From: Brevibacillus fluminis
GTDB lineage: Bacteria > Bacillota > Bacilli > Brevibacillales > Brevibacillaceae
Direction of reading: 5' to 3'
Length of the DNA stretch: 64,000 nt
Assembly (NCBI RefSeq): GCF_003710825.1
Contig: NZ_RHHQ01000007.1
Span: 327,903-391,902 of the forward strand
Position numbers and translations under genes: made by a program. Under the pieces are notes generated by a model that saw nothing but the letters and a program-made list of their open reading frames with translations, did not search any database and was not told where the DNA came from. Of this stretch, positions 44,228-52,237 are shown piece after piece. Position 1 is the stretch's first letter, and the number at the start of each line of letters is the position of its first letter.

Positions 44228-46258
44228 GTGTCGCCACAGAATGATTTGCTGTCGTATACGTTCAAGGAGACGATCTTCCTCACTGCTGAGAAGGCAGGCA
44301 TAAAATCGTTGACCGAGCTGGAACTGGAGCCGAATGTCGAAATCATCGAAAATGAAGCAGATGTATCCATTACAGGGTATTTGCTGCTTACTGCCAAATA
44401 TGATCCAATCAATGAAGCTGAGGAAGAGCGTGATTCAGGAGAGGGTGCAAAATCGCTTGTTGAGGCGATGAAGTTCACCCCATTTCGCTTGGAACAAGGT
44501 GAGTCCACGGACTACCTGTATACACGAGAGCAAGAAATCACTCACCGTATACCAGTCAACATTTCGATCCCCCGATCCGATATCGGCGAAAAAACGGACA
44601 TTGGGGCGATTGTCAATTCCATCGATTATGAGCTTTTGGGAACAAATCAAATGATGGTGCAGGCTGAGCTGCAAATAACCGGTCTCTCCTTGCAAGAGCA
44701 GGCATGGGATGCGGTTGGGACGGACGAATCAGCAAGCTATCCGCCACCATTTGGATACGTTAATCAGTATGAGGACCAGGTGGAAGCGTCCGGGGAAAAC
44801 TGGGAGTTCATGCATACAGCGGAGGAAGAACAAGACGATGCACAGCCATTTCGGCCATACGATCCTTATCACCAATCGTACCCGCCATACTCGCAGTACG
44901 AACCGACGTCGCTCGATGAGATCGAACGGAAACTGGACGCATTGGAACAGGAGATCGCCTTCCAGAACCAAAATGAGCAGCAATCGTCTTTTCAGCCTTT
45001 TGGCAACCATGATGATCAAAGCGCTGTAACGCCGCCTTTTCCGCCCTATGTCCCATACCAAACAAATTATACGTACCCGCAGTCACCACAATCACCTGAC
45101 CAGTCTCCATACGCTTCCCAGTTTTACCAGCCGCCTTCACCGGATGTTTTGGCGCAAAACTGGCAGCAACATGAGGAGTCGGCCGAACAATCACCCACCC
45201 AGTCTCCATACGCTTCCCAGTTTTACCAGCCGCCTTCATCGGATGTTTTGGCGCAAAACTGGCAGCAGCACCAGGAGTCGGCCGAACAATGGGCAGAGCA
45301 GTTTGGGGAGCAGTTTGGGGAGCAATCTGCAGAGCATTCCGTTCCGCTTCAGTTCGGGGATATCTCATTTACGACGCAAGAGGAGACGGAGCGTCACATT
45401 GAGTTTGGCGAAAGCAAGACCTTCGATTCTCCCCATCTGCAATCGGTAGCGGAAGGAATGCCACTCGAATCGACGCAGCCGTTTACGATCAACCTGGATT
45501 CAGGATCCGCTTCTACAAAAAAATCGGCAGCATTCCAGTCAGCAGCGATTCAACATGAATCGGCGATCACGGAAGTTGAGTTGACAGAATCAGCCATCAA
45601 AGAAGTCGAGCTGAGGGAATCAGCGCAAAATGGGCAACCGAACGATGTAAGCTACCAGTCAGATCTCAAATTGCAGGCGGAGGCGTTTCCGCTGCATGAT
45701 TCCGCACTGCATACCGATGTTCGCAATGATGTTCACGTGGAGGAAGATCTTGAGCTTTCGATTCATCCTGAAGGGAACGCCGTAGATCCAGAGGAGGCCC
45801 AGCAGGTTGCAGCCGAGCTGGAAAGTGCGTTGCTGGGAGTGGAAAGCGTGCTGGCGGAAGCGCAGGAACCAACCGCTGATAATAAAGAAGTCAAAATCGC
45901 CATCAGCACCAAAGCAGCGCCTGAAAAAGATGAATCCGTCAATCTGACCAACCTCTTCACGGCGCGCAGAGACGTTGGGGGAAAAGGGAGCGATTCGGAG
46001 TCGGCGTCATCCAGCGCCCGAGGTGCGCAAGCTGCTCAGGAATCGAGACGTTCGTCACTGGAGTTGTTCAGCGGTTTGAGCTCGTTTGCCCAGGGGCAAA
46101 CGGAAAATTTCAGCAAAATGCGGATGTGCATCATCCAACGGAATGAAACGCTCGAAGGGATCGCGGCACGTTACTCGGTGTCCATGGGCAAACTGATGGA
46201 GGTAAATCGGCTCCCCTCCGACCGGGTTGCAGCAGGTCAGATTTTGTATATCCCCTAG
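44228..46258 (+). CDS. spoVID: Stage VI/SpoVID-like spore coat morphogenetic protein with LysM domain
   Basis: 676 residues. An N-terminal SpoVID-type domain (about 1-170), a long acidic Gln/Pro/Ser-rich middle region with two near-identical 33-residue repeats (residues about 292-355), and a C-terminal LysM domain (IIQRNETLEGIAARYSVSMGKLMEVN split, about 630-676). SpoVID anchors and guides coat assembly around the forespore. The GTG at 44228 is seven bases after AAAGGAGG; the upstream TTG at 44204 is less likely. A weak sigma-E-like -10 (CATATAGT, 44183-44190) lies upstream. In B. subtilis it follows hemL. Confidence 0.88.
   Translation: MSPQNDLLSYTFKETIFLTAEKAGIKSLTELELEPNVEIIENEADVSITGYLLLTAKYDPINEAEEERDSGEGAKSLVEAMKFTPFRLEQGESTDYLYTREQEITHRIPVNISIPRSDIGEKTDIGAIVNSIDYELLGTNQMMVQAELQITGLSLQEQAWDAVGTDESASYPPPFGYVNQYEDQVEASGENWEFMHTAEEEQDDAQPFRPYDPYHQSYPPYSQYEPTSLDEIERKLDALEQEIAFQNQNEQQSSFQPFGNHDDQSAVTPPFPPYVPYQTNYTYPQSPQSPDQSPYASQFYQPPSPDVLAQNWQQHEESAEQSPTQSPYASQFYQPPSSDVLAQNWQQHQESAEQWAEQFGEQFGEQSAEHSVPLQFGDISFTTQEETERHIEFGESKTFDSPHLQSVAEGMPLESTQPFTINLDSGSASTKKSAAFQSAAIQHESAITEVELTESAIKEVELRESAQNGQPNDVSYQSDLKLQAEAFPLHDSALHTDVRNDVHVEEDLELSIHPEGNAVDPEEAQQVAAELESALLGVESVLAEAQEPTADNKEVKIAISTKAAPEKDESVNLTNLFTARRDVGGKGSDSESASSSARGAQAAQESRRSSLELFSGLSSFAQGQTENFSKMRMCIIQRNETLEGIAARYSVSMGKLMEVNRLPSDRVAAGQILYIP
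45101..45290 (+). repeat. 99-bp-period tandem duplication inside spoVID
   Basis: Copies at 45101-45191 and 45200-45290 differ at four of 91 positions. They encode SPYASQFYQPPS, DVLAQNWQQH and ESAEQ twice. The short spread of differences indicates a recent duplication. Confidence 0.85.
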
Positions 46259-46279
46259 AGAGGAAGGAGTGAGGGGACA

Positions 46280-47278
46280 GTGGCGCGTGAAAAGCTTGAC
46301 TTGAAACAGGTGTATCAGCGGTATAAGGTCAGGGTCATCCATATGACACCGAAAAAAGACTATTACCTGCTAGAGACGAATCGCGGACCAAAGGAACTGC
46401 GGGTGTGGCCGCGCGTCGACGTGATGCGATGGTCGTTCGCGTGGCGTGAACAACTGGCGCGGCATGGCGTACGCGATGTAGAGCGGTTCATCCGGACGCG
46501 CGATGCCAAACCGTATGTCGTCCTGGCCAAAAAAGGCTTTACGCTGACCGACCATGTGCCGCAAGCGGAGACGCTTTTGCCAGATTCCTCCCAGTCAGCT
46601 CATTGCGGCAGCGTCGTGGCGGCCATGCATAAGGCGCAGCAGGCAGATTCCTTTTTCACCTCAGAGGAAGTCCTGAAAAAGGAACAGATGTTGGCCGCAG
46701 AAGAAGTGAAGCGTGCCCGCGAGGTTTTTGCCCAATTTGTAGAAGGAAAAGACGACTGGTCGGAGGCGGATGCGTGGGTCGCTAGCCAATTTCCCCCTCT
46801 GCTCGAACGGATGGAACGGAGTGCAGAGCTGCTGCAAGCCGTGCCCCCAGACGAGGAGTGGCTGAGTGTCTCCCATCGTGAATTGACGAGTCATAACTGG
46901 GGCATGCATGATGGACGCCTGATCTTGCGCGGATTTTATCGCCCGGTCTTATCGGTTCAGCATCGGGACACCGCAGGCTTTTTGCGGGAAGTGATCATGC
47001 AGGATGCCGAGTCTGCGAAGGTCCAGTCGTTTTTGGATGGCTATGAAGAGACGAAGCCGCTTACCTATAGTGAGTATCAGATGCTGCTCGCATTTATGGC
47101 CTTTCCGGAAGAGACATGGAAAAGTGTGGAATCGTATGTGACGCAAGTTCCCAGCGAACGCGAGAAGGCGGGAACCAGCGACATTGAAGCGGCCATCAGG
47201 CGACAAGAACAGGTGGATGCGCTGCTCCTGGAAGTGGCCGAACGCGCGGAGCGCACAAGGAGCGAGAGGCTGTCATGA
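46280..47278 (+). CDS. CotS/YsxE-family spore coat kinase-like protein (copy 1)
   Basis: 332 residues of the protein-kinase-like phosphotransferase fold used by CotS/YutH/YsxE coat proteins. Visible marks are YYLLETNRGPKELRVWPR near the start and SVSHRELTSHNWGMHDGRLI near 195, at the place of the catalytic loop (HxDlxxxN becomes HRELTSHN). The motif is degenerate compared with active kinases, so activity is uncertain. GTG start after GAGGGGACA, 21 bases after spoVID. It overlaps the next gene by 4 bases. Confidence 0.82.
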   Translation: MAREKLDLKQVYQRYKVRVIHMTPKKDYYLLETNRGPKELRVWPRVDVMRWSFAWREQLARHGVRDVERFIRTRDAKPYVVLAKKGFTLTDHVPQAETLLPDSSQSAHCGSVVAAMHKAQQADSFFTSEEVLKKEQMLAAEEVKRAREVFAQFVEGKDDWSEADAWVASQFPPLLERMERSAELLQAVPPDEEWLSVSHRELTSHNWGMHDGRLILRGFYRPVLSVQHRDTAGFLREVIMQDAESAKVQSFLDGYEETKPLTYSEYQMLLAFMAFPEETWKSVESYVTQVPSEREKAGTSDIEAAIRRQEQVDALLLEVAERAERTRSERLS

Positions 47279-48276
47279 GCCGGTTTGAGGATATCTACCC
47301 GTTGTTTCATGAATACGATATGTTCGCCCAAACAATCGAGTTGCTCAAAGCACCAAACGTATACAAGGTGATGACGCCATACGGTTCCTTTGTCTGCAAG
47401 CGAACACCCGTGAAGACGGGAAAGATTCAGTTTTTGGGTGGTGTCCTGCGGAATTTGCAGCACCGGGGCTGGGAAGGGGCCGTTCCGTTCACGTACACGA
47501 AATACGACGAGCCTTATGTAGAGGCGGGCAACCAACTTTATTATCTTTCACAGTGGCAGTCTCCTGCCCAAGGGGAGGAGCTGCCCGACCAAGACTGGTC
47601 GGAGGCAATGGTCCAACGGTTGGCAGAAATGCATCATCTGACGCAAAATTACCGGTTTGATGATACGAAGCAAATTGAGCCGCTGGTTAACTCGCTTTTG
47701 GCCAGATGGCAGCTATGGCTGGATCAGCTGGAGCTGTTCGCGACAGCTGCCCAGCAACGGACGTATCCATCGCCAGTTGATGTTGTGTTTCTTGCCAATC
47801 ATTTCTTTATCGCCGAACGAGCGCAGACCGCGATTCGACTGCTGGGGGAATGGCAAGAGAAAAACCGGGCGCATTCTCATTTCCGCTTGTCCATCATACA
47901 CGGATTCCCTCATCCGGCCCATTTGGTCACAGACGACGCGGGGCAGGCGAGGCTGATTAATTTCGACCGTGCGCAGTTTGACACCCCAGTCCGCGATATG
48001 GCCCTGTTTTATCGTACCTATTTCCATTTTGGCGGAGAGGATGAAGGGGCTGACCATTTGCTCGCATCCTACCAAAACATATTTCCGCTGCGTCCCGACG
48101 AGATTCGCTTGCTAGAAGCGTTCCTCCATTATCCGGAGCGAATCATGCGGGATTTGGACCACTATTACAACAAAAAGCAGGACTGGAGCGAGCTACAAGC
48201 TGTCAAGCGCGTTGAAAAGGACATTGACAGATTGTACCGTCTCAGTCGATGGACCGAACGTGCATTCACTCGTTAA
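47275..48276 (+). CDS. ysxE: YsxE-like spore coat kinase-like protein (copy 2)
   Basis: 333 residues, same family as the preceding gene: NVYKVMTPYGSFVCKRTP near 30 holds the ATP-lysine-type motif, LSIIHGFPHPAHLVTDD near 205 is the equivalent of the catalytic loop, and ARLINFDRAQFDTPVRDM near 225 replaces DFD. It corresponds to B. subtilis YsxE by position (spoVID-ysxE-valS). ATGA overlap of 4 bases with the gene before, so the two are coupled; a terminator follows. Confidence 0.85.
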   Translation: MSRFEDIYPLFHEYDMFAQTIELLKAPNVYKVMTPYGSFVCKRTPVKTGKIQFLGGVLRNLQHRGWEGAVPFTYTKYDEPYVEAGNQLYYLSQWQSPAQGEELPDQDWSEAMVQRLAEMHHLTQNYRFDDTKQIEPLVNSLLARWQLWLDQLELFATAAQQRTYPSPVDVVFLANHFFIAERAQTAIRLLGEWQEKNRAHSHFRLSIIHGFPHPAHLVTDDAGQARLINFDRAQFDTPVRDMALFYRTYFHFGGEDEGADHLLASYQNIFPLRPDEIRLLEAFLHYPERIMRDLDHYYNKKQDWSELQAVKRVEKDIDRLYRLSRWTERAFTR

Positions 48277-48278
48277 AC

Positions 48279-48316
48279 GGCGTCTCAATGCTGAGAGACG
48301 CTGTTTTGCTTTTTCT
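48279..48316 (+). terminator. Terminator of the spoVID-ysxE unit
   Basis: GCGTCTCA (48280-48287) pairs with TGAGAGACGC (48292-48301, one bulge), followed by TGTTTTGCTTTTTC. Confidence 0.85.
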
Positions 48317-48330
48317 TGTTTTTTAAACTT

Positions 48331-48513
48331 TTAAATCCAATCGAGGGAGATGGCGACATACGTAATAGCAAAAAGTCCGAGAATGATTACATCGAATGTC
48401 GAAGGGAGAATCAGGCAGCGGACAAATTGAAAAATGATCAAAGGGAGCAGCACCTGTTTGCAGGCATACTTGATTCGAAGATAGATGGGGTTGTACTTCC
48501 ATCGCGGATTCAT
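48331..48513 (-). CDS. Small membrane protein of unknown function
   Basis: 60 residues; two hydrophobic segments (QVLLPLIIFQFVRCLIL and FDVIILGLFAITYVAISL) after a basic Tyr/Arg-rich N-terminus. GAGGTGA stands six bases before the ATG at 48513, better than the upstream ATG at 48522. No family recognised. It lies convergent to ysxE and divergent from the phosphatase gene. Confidence 0.68.
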   Translation of the reverse strand: MNPRWKYNPIYLRIKYACKQVLLPLIIFQFVRCLILPSTFDVIILGLFAITYVAISLDWI

Positions 48514-48732
48514 GGCAATCACCTCATCATATCGTATGCAGAAAAATTCGTTTCAGTGCGATTCGTTGATTTTTTTCAACGAGGTCTTGGTAAAGGGTTT
48601 TGACGTTTGCTGGAAAATAAATAATAGGTCCTATGTGTTTTCCCAGTCAGAATATAGTACAATTTTCATGGATAGCGACACGCTTTTCTCTTGCATAAGG
48701 CTTACGAAGCCTATTTCGAAGGAGACTCATCG

Positions 48733-50811
48733 ATGATCGGGGCATACATCTTGTATCTATTGAGTTTGGTACTGGCTATTTTACTTTTGCTCTCCTCTCA
48801 TCATCTTACCACCTACAAAAGATGGTTTGATCCCGCCTTTTTGCTGGGACTTGCCCTGTTCACATGGGGCATCGGTCATTTGTTTATCCATCATGATAAT
48901 TTCTATTTCCAAATCATTGCCCAGCCGTTCACATTTTTCTTTTACGTGTTTCTTCTACTAATGTTTCAGACTTTTCCATTATTACCCAATCTCTATTTTG
49001 AACGCTGGAAAAAGTTTCTTGATTTGTTTGTTTTGCTCCTGCTTTACGGCACTGTCGAGCTTACTACGTGGTATTACCCGTCGTTAGAAGAACAGCTGCG
49101 CATTCTCCTGCAGGTGCATACCGGCATTTTTGTGTTGGGAATCGGCTGTGTCGTGCTGTTCTCGAATCGACACGGCAAACTGTGGGAACGGGCGAATTGG
49201 CTGATCATCGGCACACTCATGTTTCTCGGTGTACAGACAATCTATATGGACAAGTATGTTACGGTCGCGTGCGTGTTTACGCTGGTCAGCTTTGCGATGA
49301 TTATCGCAGGCTACAAGAGTGCCCATACGGAAAAAATTCAGGTCGCTGTTATGGATGAATATTTCTACTACCATGAGCGGATGCAATTTTTGCTTCGTGA
49401 AGAAAACATGAATCGCTTGCTTATTGGGATTAGTCTGATTTGCCTTGTGGTGATGAAAAATCTTCCGCCAGTCTATCTCATCGGAATGGCTTTGGTCGCG
49501 ACCACTCTGTGTGTGCGTCTGTTCATTTCCCGCCGGCTCAATCAGGTGGAAATCAAGGAAATCTTTGAGATCTCGCGCAATCTGGAGAAACGCTTTGAGG
49601 TCCACGTTAAGGAAATTACCGCAAAAAATGAAGAGCTGACATGGTTTCTCGATATTAAGCAGCGGTATGAAACGCTATTGGTTGAAACGAATGCCCAAAG
49701 TATGAAAGAAGTCAATTATGAGAATGTTCATCAGTTTATCGGGGAAATTGTCCGAAAATGGTTCAGGACGATGAATGCTCTCCGCTACTTGCGCATTGCC
49801 TTGCAGACGGCTGAAGGCGAGGTCACCTACGAGATCTCATATGGGCAACGCCAACCAGACAAAGATCTTTTCAAGATTGAGATCGAAACATCAATTGCTC
49901 ATACCACGGGCGTCGTGATTGCAGAAGCGATATCCGAGAGCGAACAGATCGAGGAAGAGGAGCTGCAGCAGTCCTTTCTTCGCCTCTTGGTGATTCATGT
50001 GCGTGGTTTGCTCGACCGCTGCCTGCAAAACCAGCAATCGCTGGAGCTGCGCTTGGTTGAGCAGGAAATGGAGTTCGCAGCCAAGATACAGTTTTCCCTG
50101 ATTCCGAAAGAACGTTTGATTATGGACGATGTACAGGCGAAAGTGGTCTATCTTCCCGCTGCATATGTTGGTGGGGACTATGTCGACTTCATTCAATTGG
50201 ACTCCCGCTACAGCTGCTTTCTGATAGCGGATATCTCGGGGCACGGGATACCGGCCAGCTTGTTGACGACGGGCTTACGCAACTCCTTTCGAGCGGTGCT
50301 GCAAACGTGCCGGATGCCGAACGAGATTTTGGGGCGGCTCAACTATCTCATGTATGATGATTTGAGCAAAACTCGCTCCTTTATCACGATGATCGTAGCA
50401 GTCTACGATGCGCAGCAGAAAACGCTGTGGACAAGTAGAGCAGGACATCCGGAGCCGTATTATTTTTCTGTGTCCAAAACGCAGATTCTCCCTTGCTCAA
50501 ATGGTATGGGGCTCGGCTTCAACAAGTTCGCGGTCTATCCGCAGGATGAGTGGAAGGTCGAAGAAGACTTCACGCTTTTGATGTACACCGACGGCCTGAT
50601 AAATCTCGGGGAAGATGACCGTGTGATGTATAGCGGCCGCTGGCAGTCGACGCTTGCGGATACGTATGCGGATGCGGAGCGGGACGGTCATGATCGGATA
50701 GAAGCCATCGAGCAAAAAATTTGGACGGTTGCCCGCAAGATGCAGCAGGATGATGACATATCCATCCTCATCCTGGATTTCAAGGCAGCAGCAGATAGAA
50801 AACGGGACTAA
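48733..50811 (+). CDS. Membrane-bound SpoIIE-type PP2C phosphatase (RsbU/RsbP-like)
   Basis: 692 residues. The N-terminal half has about eight membrane helices (to about residue 275), then a coiled-coil and a GAF-like region (about 280-440), then a PPM phosphatase domain (about 460-690) with PAAYVGGDYVDF, LIADISGHGIPASLL, TSRAGHPEPYYF, LLMYTDGLI and QQDDDISILIL, i.e. the metal-binding Asp residues. Such enzymes dephosphorylate STAS antagonists. ATG 48733 follows GAAGGAGA. The next two genes encode the matching kinase and STAS partner. Confidence 0.92.
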   Translation: MIGAYILYLLSLVLAILLLLSSHHLTTYKRWFDPAFLLGLALFTWGIGHLFIHHDNFYFQIIAQPFTFFFYVFLLLMFQTFPLLPNLYFERWKKFLDLFVLLLLYGTVELTTWYYPSLEEQLRILLQVHTGIFVLGIGCVVLFSNRHGKLWERANWLIIGTLMFLGVQTIYMDKYVTVACVFTLVSFAMIIAGYKSAHTEKIQVAVMDEYFYYHERMQFLLREENMNRLLIGISLICLVVMKNLPPVYLIGMALVATTLCVRLFISRRLNQVEIKEIFEISRNLEKRFEVHVKEITAKNEELTWFLDIKQRYETLLVETNAQSMKEVNYENVHQFIGEIVRKWFRTMNALRYLRIALQTAEGEVTYEISYGQRQPDKDLFKIEIETSIAHTTGVVIAEAISESEQIEEEELQQSFLRLLVIHVRGLLDRCLQNQQSLELRLVEQEMEFAAKIQFSLIPKERLIMDDVQAKVVYLPAAYVGGDYVDFIQLDSRYSCFLIADISGHGIPASLLTTGLRNSFRAVLQTCRMPNEILGRLNYLMYDDLSKTRSFITMIVAVYDAQQKTLWTSRAGHPEPYYFSVSKTQILPCSNGMGLGFNKFAVYPQDEWKVEEDFTLLMYTDGLINLGEDDRVMYSGRWQSTLADTYADAERDGHDRIEAIEQKIWTVARKMQQDDDISILILDFKAAADRKRD

Positions 50812-50866
50812 CCGTTTGAGACAAGTTCCATTTTCAAGAAAAACGTTGAGCTCGGGGGTGGAAATC

Positions 50867-51418
50867 GTGAACCGTGCAGGAGGGGAAAAAGCCGAGACCT
50901 GGGATGCGTTTCGCCAGCTATTGGCTGAGCAGACACAAGGAAAGCTGATTCTTTTAACAGTAGAAGAAACAGAGCGGATGATCGGCGAGAATGATGCGGT
51001 GCTCACGTATCACGTAAACTCGCCAGACGATCTGGCACCAATGCGCCATGCCATCCGTATATACATAGAGGGCGTCTGCTTGCCGTCCAAGCGACTGTTC
51101 CATTATTTGGTCGCAGTGAATGAAGCAGCCACCAACGCGTTGCTATATGGGAAAAACGTCAGCGTCCAGATTTTGCAGATGAAAGAGGAACCGTTCTGCC
51201 GGATTGCGGTGAGCGATTGCGGAGAGGGCATTCCGTTCGGTGAACTCCCGAAAGCCGTGCTGCTCCGCGGTTATTCCAAGCGCAATACGCTCGGGGTCGG
51301 ATTTCCCGTGATGCTTCATTACACAGATCGGCTGTGGTTGTCCACCTCGCAAAACGGTACCGTGCTGATGCTTGATTTGGCTTTGGATTTGCCTGCGACA
51401 CGAAAAGTAAAAATGTAA
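50867..51418 (+). CDS. HATPase-domain anti-sigma-factor-like serine kinase (RsbW/SpoIIAB-like)
   Basis: About 183 residues. After about 55 less conserved residues comes a GHKL ATPase domain: N box AVNEAATNALLYG, G1 VSDCGEGIPFG and G2 box YSKRNTLGVGFPVM. This is the kinase type that phosphorylates STAS antagonists and can hold a sigma factor. The start is uncertain: GTG 50867 five bases after GGGGGTGG is favoured; a TTG at 50816 is possible. It lies just downstream of the phosphatase and upstream of the STAS gene. Confidence 0.82.
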   Translation: MNRAGGEKAETWDAFRQLLAEQTQGKLILLTVEETERMIGENDAVLTYHVNSPDDLAPMRHAIRIYIEGVCLPSKRLFHYLVAVNEAATNALLYGKNVSVQILQMKEEPFCRIAVSDCGEGIPFGELPKAVLLRGYSKRNTLGVGFPVMLHYTDRLWLSTSQNGTVLMLDLALDLPATRKVKM

Positions 51419-51434
51419 TAGCGGCAATATTAAG

Positions 51435-51460
51435 GTTTAACTGTTCCAAATAGAGGGAAC
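51435..51460 (+). promoter_or_regulatory. Sigma-B-like promoter of the STAS gene
   Basis: GTTTAA (51435-51440), 14-bp spacer, GGGAAC (51455-51460), against the sigma-B consensus GTTTAA-N13-15-GGGTAT: the -35 is perfect and the -10 matches four of six. Confidence 0.5.
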
Positions 51461-51552
51461 CAAACGGTGTAAGCGTAAGCGCACAGTGATGGAACCCTAT
51501 GGAATCACGGTTTGTTACGGATGATGAAAAGGGTGAAAGGAGATACATATGC

Positions 51553-51876
51553 ATGGCGTATCGTGTGAATGAAACAGCACAGCATGTGACGATTTATTTA
51601 GAAGGCGAACTGGATATGTCCGTAGGTGAAAAAGTAGGTCAATTTATACTCCATTATGGAGAAAAATATCCGAGCGTAACGCTAGATTTCACTGATGTGA
51701 CGTTCGTTGATTCATCGGGGATCGGCAGCTTGTTTTATACGACAAAAGATTTGCTCGCGCAGGACAAGCAAATCGAGATTATCAATGTGCAGGAGGATAT
51801 TTATGATGTTCTCTGTGTGATCGGTTTTGTCGAAGCATTAGGCGTTTCAATCAAACAAGTGGAACCGAAGGTCTAA
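51553..51876 (+). CDS. STAS-domain anti-anti-sigma factor (RsbV/SpoIIAA-like)
   Basis: 107 residues. TIYLEGELDMSVG near 13 and VTLDFTDVTFVDSSGIGSLF near 43-62, where the serine pair after Asp carries the regulatory phosphorylation site. It would be phosphorylated by the HATPase protein upstream and dephosphorylated by the SpoIIE-type enzyme. ATG 51553 lies ten bases after AAAGGAGA; an ATG at 51549 is out of frame. It is followed by the valS promoter and T-box leader, a separate unit. Confidence 0.92.
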   Translation: MAYRVNETAQHVTIYLEGELDMSVGEKVGQFILHYGEKYPSVTLDFTDVTFVDSSGIGSLFYTTKDLLAQDKQIEIINVQEDIYDVLCVIGFVEALGVSIKQVEPKV

Positions 51877-51879
51877 GGT

Positions 51880-51909
51880 TTGACGCATTCGGACACAATT
51901 GTATATAAT
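51880..51909 (+). promoter_or_regulatory. Sigma-A promoter of valS
   Basis: TTGACG (51880-51885), 18-bp spacer, TATAAT (51904-51909). Confidence 0.75.
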
Positions 51910-52215
51910 GGTAGGGCAATGATCAATATGTAGACTAAGAAATACGATGAACGGGAAGAGTAAACATCCGTCGCCTTGGCAGAGAGGGAGAATCCATAAG
52001 CTGCGAGATTCTCTAAGGTAGACAATGTTGAAGGTCGCCCGTGAGTTAATCAGGTGAACCTGCTTTGCAGTAAAGTAGTCTGATTCGGCATTTGACCCGT
52101 TACGTCAAGCTAAGTGAACGTCATCGCAATCGTTGTGTCATGCGGGGCGTTAACAAAGGTGGTACCGCGAAAACAACTCCTTTCGTCCTTTGGATCGAGA
52201 GGGGTTTTTTTATTT
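51910..52215 (+). promoter_or_regulatory. T-box riboswitch leader of valS
   Basis: The conserved T-box AAAGGTGGTACCGCG is at 52155-52169, followed by a terminator hairpin (near 52176-52200) and TTTTTTT. Stem I elements include AGAGAGGGAG and, on its 3' side, GAAGGTCGCCC; GTC at 52034-52036 is the valine specifier codon. Uncharged tRNA-Val would stabilise the antiterminator and let valS be transcribed. Confidence 0.92.
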
Positions 52216-52237
52216 TAGTTTTCAGGAGGAAATGCAC

